Source of the DNA: JAHECQ01 sp047638695
Lineage (GTDB): Bacteria; Actinomycetota; Acidimicrobiia; Acidimicrobiales; SZUA-35
Length of the DNA: 5,572 nucleotides
NCBI GenBank assembly: GCA_047638695.1
Contig: JBLINY010000205.1
Coordinates: 1-5,572, forward strand
Direction: 5' to 3'
The notes beneath the pieces were generated by a model. The model was not told the origin of the DNA. It searched no databases and worked only from the letters and a program-made list of their open reading frames with translations. The position numbers and the translations under genes were made by a program. Numbering within the stretch: position 1 is the first letter of the stretch; the number at the start of each line of letters is the position of its first letter. Of the stretch, positions 1 to 4,457 are shown one piece after another.

Positions 1-249
1 AAGTCAACAGCCGGCCGAATCGTCCAGCGATTCGGTAGTTGTTGAAATCGCCCCAGCGAAAGTCAACAGCCGGCCGAATCGTCCAGCGATTCGGTAGTTG
101 TTGAAATCGCCCCAGCGAAAGTCAACAACCGGCCGAATCGTCCAGCGATTCGGTAGTTGTTGAAATCGCCCTAGCGAAAGTCAACAACCGGCCGAATCGT
201 CCTGCGATTCGGTAGTTGTTGAAATCGCCCCAGCGATTTCAACAACCGG
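1..249. repeat. Tandem array of 59-bp palindromic units
   Basis: Four full units begin at 3, 62, 121 and 180, an exact 59-bp period, followed by a partial fifth unit (239-249) that forms the end of the receptor gene. Units 1 and 2 are identical. Unit 3 differs at 128 and 172, and unit 4 differs from unit 1 at 187, 203 and 237-238. Each unit holds a perfect 8-bp hairpin, CCGAATCG-5 nt-CGATTCGG (192-199 with 205-212 in unit 4), flanked by TCAACAAC (181-188) and GTTGTTGA (215-222), which also pair. The array continues off the left edge, so the copy number is a minimum. There are no variable spacers, no open reading frame and no T-tract. It may be an expanded terminator or 3'-end structure, or a clade-specific extragenic palindromic repeat. 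The repeat itself is certain; its role is unknown. Confidence 0.97.
215..246 (-). terminator. Perfect 14-bp hairpin overlapping the receptor stop codon
   Basis: GTTGTTGAAATCGC (215-228) and GCGATTTCAACAAC (233-246) are exact reverse complements around a 4-nt loop. The stop codon of the receptor gene (239-241) and its last Cys codon lie inside the stem. The position at the gene end fits a transcription terminator or an mRNA 3'-end stabiliser. No U-tract follows on the minus strand, so a classical intrinsic terminator is not shown. U-less hairpins at gene ends are common in high-GC actinobacteria. The structure is seen; the function is inferred. Confidence 0.55.
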
Positions 250-1840
250 TGTCAGTCCAGTTGCAAGGAGGCGAGGAGCCGTTGAGGTCGACGACGTCGC
301 CCTCTTGGATCCATGACTCGGCCGCCGAGTCGTAGCGGCTGATCTCCGAACCCTCGATGAAGTAAGCATCCTCATTACCGTCAAGGCTGAAGCTGATGCC
401 GTCGAGGAGCATTGGGTTGGTTATGTCCATCGCACGCTGAGCCAGCATGAAGTTGGTCCGGTTCAGACCCCCGTCAAGCCCAGCTGCGATACGAAGGGCT
501 TCGACCATCGGCCATGCAAAGTTGAATCCGGTGCCGAGCAGACCCACGGTCGGGTCTTCGCCACCCTCAACCATCAGGTTGTTGGCGAAGGAGATGAAGG
601 GGTCATCGGCATACTGTGGATCGGTGAAGGCTTTGAGGCCACCACCGATAATCAGCCAGTCGTTAGCAACTTCACCGGCAGGGATCATGAACGAGTTCGG
701 ATCCTTGCAGACCGATGGAGCGAAGAGCACGGTCTCGCCATCGGTAAGACCGGCACGGCCAGCTTCCTCGACTGCGAGGAGGCAAGGGTTACCGGCAGTC
801 ATCGAGATGAAGACGTCCGGATCTTCCGAAGCAATGGTGGTCATCTCGTTGGTCACGGTCGGCGCAGCCGGATCGTGACGAACAGCGGTGAAGTCAGACA
901 CAACGTCAGGATTGGCGTCGGCGTACTTCTGCATGCCGTCTTCGTAGGCAAGACCGAAGTCGTTGTCCATCACCAGACCGGCAACCGTCACCGGAAGTTG
1001 GTCAGCCATGTTGGCCTTGATCCAGGCACCCCAGAGCACAGCCTCAGTGGCGTAGCTCATTTGCATGGGAGTGGTCCAGGGATGGTTCACTGGGTCGCCC
1101 CATGCGGGGTGACCAGTGACCGTGAACGGATGCGGCACGCAGTTGGTGTTGAGCGTGTCATAGACAGCCAACGAGTTCGGTGAACCGAGTGTCTCGATCG
1201 CGAACGGCTTGTCCGACTGAAGCAACTCGTCGACGAGTTCGATGGTGACCGTGGCGACGTAGCCGTCATCCTTGGCGATCAGCTCGATCGGCACCCCGTC
1301 GATGCCACCATGGGTAGCGTTGATGTAGTCGTAGTAGAGCCCCATGCCAACCGTGATGTTGCCATAGGCGGCCAGGTTGCCGGAGAACACCGTGGTGTTA
1401 CCGATCTTGACCGTGTCGCCAACGCCTTCGGTGTTGCTCCAGTCGGCCGGGCAATCGTTGAGATCGACGGCCATACCGGAAGGACCCATCAGGATGTTGT
1501 CGTCGTTAACCCCGTAGCCACCGGCCACGATGGCGTCCACGACGTTTTGGCGGTTCTCGGCCCAGAATGCCTCGAGTTCCTCGATGTTCTGAGGCTCGGC
1601 CATAACTTCTTCCGGCTCCTCATCTTCCATCGCCTCCTCGTCCTCAGGCTCGTCATCGTCGTTCGACAACGCCTCTTCGGCGTCGTCGGAGCTGATGCCG
1701 CCGGCTTCCTCGTTGGCTTCTGTCTCGCCGTCTTCACCCCCTGCGGCTGTCGTGTCATCACTGCTGCCGCACGCGGCGGCCACCACGCTGAATGCGAACA
1801 GGAGCGCCAAGAGACGTCGCCAAAGCTGGCTGGTATGCAT
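239..1840 (-). CDS. ABC transporter substrate-binding lipoprotein, branched-chain amino acid type (periplasmic binding protein type 1)
   Basis: This 533-residue protein is probably the membrane-anchored extracellular receptor of an ABC importer of the Leu/Ile/Val-binding class, a class that also takes up amides, urea and aromatic acids. Residues 1-24 form a lipoprotein signal: WRR, a hydrophobic stretch, then the lipobox VAAAC with Cys24 as the expected lipidation site. Residues 28-82 are an acidic tether. The two-lobed binding domain starts near residue 142 (DTVKIGNTTVFSG) and continues through typical type-1 elements such as IELIAKDDGY, AGLVMDNDFGLAYEDGM and the GTGFNFAWPMVEAL region. Six further cysteines (130, 234, 353, 378, 526, 533) could form disulfides. 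The start at 1840 is preferred over the in-frame ATG at 1891 because AAAGGGG lies 5 nt before it and the signal peptide then begins correctly. It lies 122 bp after the ThDP-enzyme gene. No permease or ATPase gene is in the window, so the ligand is unknown. The C-terminal codons lie in the 59-bp repeat. Confidence 0.9.
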   Translation of the reverse strand: MHTSQLWRRLLALLFAFSVVAAACGSSDDTTAAGGEDGETEANEEAGGISSDDAEEALSNDDDEPEDEEAMEDEEPEEVMAEPQNIEELEAFWAENRQNVVDAIVAGGYGVNDDNILMGPSGMAVDLNDCPADWSNTEGVGDTVKIGNTTVFSGNLAAYGNITVGMGLYYDYINATHGGIDGVPIELIAKDDGYVATVTIELVDELLQSDKPFAIETLGSPNSLAVYDTLNTNCVPHPFTVTGHPAWGDPVNHPWTTPMQMSYATEAVLWGAWIKANMADQLPVTVAGLVMDNDFGLAYEDGMQKYADANPDVVSDFTAVRHDPAAPTVTNEMTTIASEDPDVFISMTAGNPCLLAVEEAGRAGLTDGETVLFAPSVCKDPNSFMIPAGEVANDWLIIGGGLKAFTDPQYADDPFISFANNLMVEGGEDPTVGLLGTGFNFAWPMVEALRIAAGLDGGLNRTNFMLAQRAMDITNPMLLDGISFSLDGNEDAYFIEGSEISRYDSAAESWIQEGDVVDLNGSSPPCNWTDTGC

Positions 1841-1845
1841 TATTT

Positions 1846-1852
1846 CCCCTTT
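1846..1852 (-). promoter_or_regulatory. Ribosome binding site deciding the receptor start
   Basis: The minus strand reads AAAGGGG followed 5 nt later by ATG (1840-1838). This supports the internal Met start and argues against the longer in-frame ATG at 1891, which would put 17 charged residues in front of the lipoprotein signal. Confidence 0.8.
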
Positions 1853-1893
1853 ACGCCGATCCCTCTGACCGGTCGTGGAGGGCAGTGCCACCT

Positions 1894-1922
1894 ATGACTT
1901 GCGTCACATCAAGACAAGTCAT
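1894..1922. promoter_or_regulatory. Inverted repeat, candidate operator upstream of the receptor gene
   Basis: ATGACTTG (1894-1901) and CAAGTCAT (1915-1922) are exact reverse complements separated by 13 nt. The element lies 54 bp upstream of the receptor start, where a promoter or operator would be expected. The 21-nt centre-to-centre distance is two helical turns, which fits a dimeric regulator contacting one face of the DNA. No convincing -35/-10 pair could be assigned. The loop is long for a terminator. The repeat is seen; the operator role is inferred. Confidence 0.5.
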
Positions 1923-1950
1923 CCAATTGTCATCTGCCCGTCATTTCGCT
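1918..1950. promoter_or_regulatory. Three 11-bp direct repeats beginning GTCAT
   Basis: GTCAT starts at 1918, 1929 and 1940, exactly 11 bp apart, giving the units GTCATCCAATT, GTCATCTGCCC and GTCATTTCGCT. Tandem 11-bp units are characteristic of sites bound by OmpR/PhoB-type response regulators; the Streptomyces PhoP box is built of such units. The GTCAT core here is not a textbook PHO box. The last unit ends 12 bp from the stop of the ThDP-enzyme gene, and the first shares GTCAT with the right arm of the inverted repeat. It could regulate the receptor gene in response to nutrient supply, but this is inference. Confidence 0.4.
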
Positions 1951-1962
1951 ACGAGCAGAGCC

Positions 1963-3600
1963 TCAGGCCCTGCGTTGATGGGGCGGAATGGGGAAGGTCA
2001 TCGGAGCGAGTGCGGTGAGATCGATGTCGATCAGGGTTGGGCCGGGCCGCTCGACAGCCTCGGTAAACGTCGTACGGAACTCGTCAACCGATGCAGCCTT
2101 GGCTGAGGCCATACCCATTGCTTCGGCCACCTTGGCAAAGTCAGGGGTTTGGAGATCGACGCCGAAACGGTCACCCATCACACCATCTTGGATCGTGCGG
2201 AGCACGCCGTAGCCGCCGTCGGTGAACACGCAAATCACCAGAGGAAGTCGATATTGGGACACAGTCGCCAGCTCGCCGATTCCGAGCTGGAAGCCGCCGT
2301 CCCCAACCATCAGCATCGTGCGCTTTCCCGAACCAGCGCAGGCGCCGATGGCCAGGCCGATACCGGGCCCGATCGAGCCAGACGATGGCCGCATCGATGT
2401 GCGGGGCTGCAGGATCGGCAGAACCCGGTTTCCCCACAGATAGTTGGGCACGGTGTTGTCGCGAACGATCAGCGCATCGTCGGGCAGTACCTCGCGAACG
2501 ATGCCGGCGATGGCCCGATGGTCGGGACCGATCTCGTCCCACGATCGTTCGAGGTCAGATTCGACCGACTTGGCCGACCGGTCGAGGAAGCCGTCATCGG
2601 CTACTCGCTCGTCGACCAGGTCGAGCAACTGGGCCAGCCCGTCTTTGGCGTCTCCGACAACCGCCACCTCGGGCGTGTAGTTGCGGCCGATAACTGTGGG
2701 GTCGGCATCAAGGTGCACGATCTTCCCTGGGATGGGCAGCTTCCATACTCGGGTCGAGTAATTCTGGAAGCGAGTACCGACCGCTAACAGCACATCGGCT
2801 TCGGCGATGATGTCGGCCACCTCGGGCCGCTCGGTTCGTGGGCCTAGGGCCAGGGCGTGGTCCTCAGGAATCGATCCTCGGCCTTCGATGGTGGTGACAA
2901 CTGGGGCTCCGAGCTTCTCGGCCAGGGCTATCAGCTCGGGCGAAGCGTCAGCGGAAACAACGCCGCCACCGGCCCAGATCACCGGACGCTCGGCACCATT
3001 GAGCAGGGAGGCGCCTTCAGCAAGCGCAGCGGCATCGACGGTGACACGGGCCACATTGAGCGACCCAAAGATCTCGACGTCGGCCTCGCGATACTGCTGG
3101 TCGATCGGAATCTCGACCGCGCAGGCCTGTGGGCGACCCCGGCGAGCGTCGTCGGCCACTGATGCAATGGTCTTGCTGATGTCTTCTGTGCGCCAGATGG
3201 TCTCCGACCGACGGGTGACGGTGCGCAGCATCTCGAGCTGGGTCTCATGCTCGTGGACGAAACCCTTGCCCTTGCCGTAGTAGGCCGATTCGCCCTGTCC
3301 GGTGATTACAAGCAGTGGCGACGAGCCCGAGGATGCTTCGAACAGTCCACTAACCGCATTGGTGGTGCCGGGGCCGGTGGAGGTGAGGGCGACGCCTAAC
3401 CGTCCGGTCGCTCGGGCATACCCGTCGGCGGCATGTGCCGCGAACTGCTCGTGGCGGCAGGCGACGACCTCGATCTGGTCGGACGCCATCAGGGCCTTGT
3501 AGGTGGGCAGGTTGTGCACACTCACAATGCTGAAAACCTTGGTAACACCCATGGCCTCGAGTGTGCGAGCGATGGCTTCTCCGCCGGTCATTGTTGTCAT
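1963..3600 (-). CDS. Thiamine-diphosphate-dependent enzyme, acetolactate synthase (IlvB-like) superfamily
   Basis: This 545-residue cytoplasmic enzyme has the full three-domain layout of the acetolactate synthase/2-oxo-acid decarboxylase superfamily. The N-terminal pyrimidine-binding domain (about 1-170) has the catalytic Glu51 in CRHEQFAAHAADGYARATG and the STGPGTTN turn (74-81). The central domain (about 190-325) includes VGTRF (274-278) and VHLDADP (295-301). The C-terminal diphosphate-binding domain (about 360-530) has GDG at 433-435. Two motifs differ from the family norm. The loop usually reading G-x-P-G is SIVS (24-27), and the closing Asn-Asn of the cofactor motif is Thr460-Asp461 before GGYG. 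It may decarboxylate a 2-oxo acid or join two carbonyl compounds; the substrate is not evident, and it is unlikely to be the biosynthetic acetolactate synthase. ATG 3600 is chosen because AAAAGGA lies 7 nt upstream; TTG 3603 and ATG 3591 are alternatives. It follows the SDR gene by 31 bp, suggesting one mRNA. Confidence 0.9.
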   Translation of the reverse strand: MTTMTGGEAIARTLEAMGVTKVFSIVSVHNLPTYKALMASDQIEVVACRHEQFAAHAADGYARATGRLGVALTSTGPGTTNAVSGLFEASSGSSPLLVITGQGESAYYGKGKGFVHEHETQLEMLRTVTRRSETIWRTEDISKTIASVADDARRGRPQACAVEIPIDQQYREADVEIFGSLNVARVTVDAAALAEGASLLNGAERPVIWAGGGVVSADASPELIALAEKLGAPVVTTIEGRGSIPEDHALALGPRTERPEVADIIAEADVLLAVGTRFQNYSTRVWKLPIPGKIVHLDADPTVIGRNYTPEVAVVGDAKDGLAQLLDLVDERVADDGFLDRSAKSVESDLERSWDEIGPDHRAIAGIVREVLPDDALIVRDNTVPNYLWGNRVLPILQPRTSMRPSSGSIGPGIGLAIGACAGSGKRTMLMVGDGGFQLGIGELATVSQYRLPLVICVFTDGGYGVLRTIQDGVMGDRFGVDLQTPDFAKVAEAMGMASAKAASVDEFRTTFTEAVERPGPTLIDIDLTALAPMTFPIPPHQRRA

Positions 3601-3603
3601 CAA

Positions 3604-3638
3604 TCAGTCCTTTTCGCTCAGTCCTTCTCGCTCAGTCC
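3604..3638 (-). repeat. 14-bp tandem repeat carrying stop codon and Shine-Dalgarno at the SDR/ThDP-enzyme junction
   Basis: On the minus strand GGACTGA occurs three times at exact 14-bp spacing (3638-3632, 3624-3618, 3610-3604), linked by GCGAGAA and GCGAAAA. The first copy contains the TGA stop of the SDR gene. The second and third each follow a purine-rich AAGGA, and the third AAGGA (with ATG 7 nt on) is the ribosome binding site of the ThDP-enzyme gene. The result is two Shine-Dalgarno-like sites in tandem, only one of them next to a start codon. This looks like a small duplication, possibly by slippage. Confidence 0.85.
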
Positions 3639-4390
3639 AACAGCCCGGTTGCTTGACCACCATCGACCAGCAACCCGGTGCCGGTGATAAAGCGGGCCTG
3701 CTCGGAGCAAAGAAAGGCGACGGCCTGACCAAAGTCGTCAGGGTCTCCGGTGATGTTGGCCGGGTTGCTCTTGGCCGCACCCTCCTGGTCCATGATTTTC
3801 TTCACCCGATCGGTCCAGTGGGTGCCGGGCTGACACGAGTTCACGGTGACGCCTTCAGCTGCGATCTCACGTGCCGTGATCTTCAAGAAGCTCGTGAGAC
3901 CCGCACGGGCAACCGACGATGCCAGCAGAAAGCCGATGGGCTGTTTGACGCCCACACTGGTGATGGCGCACACCCTGCCCCACTGACGTTCCTGCATGGC
4001 GGGGATTGCGGTACGACACATCTCGATCATGGCCAGACAGTTCATGTCAATGGCGGCCTGGAAGTTGTCAAGATCGGTGTTGGCAAAGCTTCCCGGGGGT
4101 GGGCCACCAGCGTTGGTCACAAGAATGTCGACATGGCCAAGCTGGGCCACAGCCGCCTCGACGAAGCCGCGGCCGCCGGCCGGAGTCGACACGTCAGCCT
4201 CGATCGCGATCACCCCTGCGTTGCCGGGAATGGCCTCGATGGCAGCGACGGCGGCCTCGAGCTTTGCTCCGTCACGGCCCGAGATGGCGACCTGCACGCC
4301 GTCGGCGGCCAGCGCTTTGGCTGCCCCCAACCCGAGGCCGGCCGAGCTTGCCGCCACTGCTGCTTTTCTACCTGCGATACCTAGATCCAT
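3632..4390 (-). CDS. Short-chain dehydrogenase/reductase with atypical active site
   Basis: This 252-residue protein is of the usual length for a classical SDR, a cytoplasmic NAD(P)(H)-dependent oxidoreductase. The Rossmann fold is seen in AASSAGLGLG (13-22), in place of TGxxxGxG with the first Gly changed to Ala14. ISGR (36-39) follows strand 2, and its Arg39 suggests NADP(H). ADVS (65-68), NAGG (93-96), Asn117, the ITSVG strand with Ser145, and a C-terminal FITGTGLLVDGG complete the fold. The catalytic Tyr-x-x-x-Lys is missing: alignment through RAGL places Ser158 at Tyr and Arg162 at Lys. From memory, a recognised SDR subgroup carries a Ser-Asn-x-x-Arg style sequence here, so this is probably a family trait and not decay. 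It heads the operon with the ThDP enzyme. No Shine-Dalgarno precedes ATG 4390, but TAACTT lies 6 nt upstream, so the mRNA may be leaderless. Its substrate is unknown. Confidence 0.9.
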   Translation of the reverse strand: MDLGIAGRKAAVAASSAGLGLGAAKALAADGVQVAISGRDGAKLEAAVAAIEAIPGNAGVIAIEADVSTPAGGRGFVEAAVAQLGHVDILVTNAGGPPPGSFANTDLDNFQAAIDMNCLAMIEMCRTAIPAMQERQWGRVCAITSVGVKQPIGFLLASSVARAGLTSFLKITAREIAAEGVTVNSCQPGTHWTDRVKKIMDQEGAAKSNPANITGDPDDFGQAVAFLCSEQARFITGTGLLVDGGQATGLLD

Positions 4391-4396
4391 GTTCGG

Positions 4397-4402
4397 AAGT
4401 TA
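4397..4402 (-). promoter_or_regulatory. -10-like box for a leaderless SDR transcript
   Basis: TAACTT fits the actinobacterial TAnnnT -10 pattern and is separated from ATG 4390 by 6 nt, the distance expected if transcription starts on or next to the A of ATG. There is no Shine-Dalgarno between it and the start. No clear -35 is visible 16-18 bp further upstream, so the call rests on the -10 and its spacing. Confidence 0.5.
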
Positions 4403-4445
4403 GTCGGCCAACGCGAAAGGGACGAACGGAGTCGACACTGCCCGC

Positions 4446-4451
4446 TACCTT
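4446..4451 (+). promoter_or_regulatory. -10-like box for a leaderless MFS transporter transcript
   Basis: TACCTT matches TAnnnT and is followed by 6 nt (CACGAC) and then ATG 4458. As with the divergent SDR gene, no Shine-Dalgarno separates the box from the start, so a leaderless mRNA is likely. A -35 element could not be identified with confidence. Confidence 0.5.
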
Positions 4452-4457
4452 CACGAC

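Noticed and set aside
1..249. CRISPR array
   Set aside because: The whole 59-bp period is conserved, so there are no variable spacers separating shorter repeats.
1..249. Integron attC sites (historically called 59-base elements)
   Set aside because: The foldback with two stems and an asymmetric internal loop resembles attC, and the length matches. The outer boxes AGTCAAC and GTTGAAA each differ by one base from the RYYYAAC and GTTRRRY consensus, no cassette gene separates the copies, and no integrase is seen.
1841..1891. Longer N-terminus of the receptor from ATG 1891
   Set aside because: It would place 17 mostly polar residues before a normal lipoprotein signal, while a strong AAAGGGG ribosome site sits 5 nt before ATG 1840.
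1310..1897. Plus-strand open frame of 195 codons opposite the receptor N-terminus
   Set aside because: Its Val/Leu-rich tract is the complement of the acidic linker codons, not evidence of a membrane protein.
1894..1922. Terminator of the ThDP-enzyme gene
   Set aside because: The 8-bp stem has a 13-nt loop and no T-tract; the position upstream of a start codon fits an operator better.
3503..4384. Plus-strand open frame of 293 codons opposite the SDR gene
   Set aside because: It covers the SDR gene and the start of the ThDP-enzyme gene in antisense, has no recognisable domain, and is explained by the high GC content of the opposite strand.
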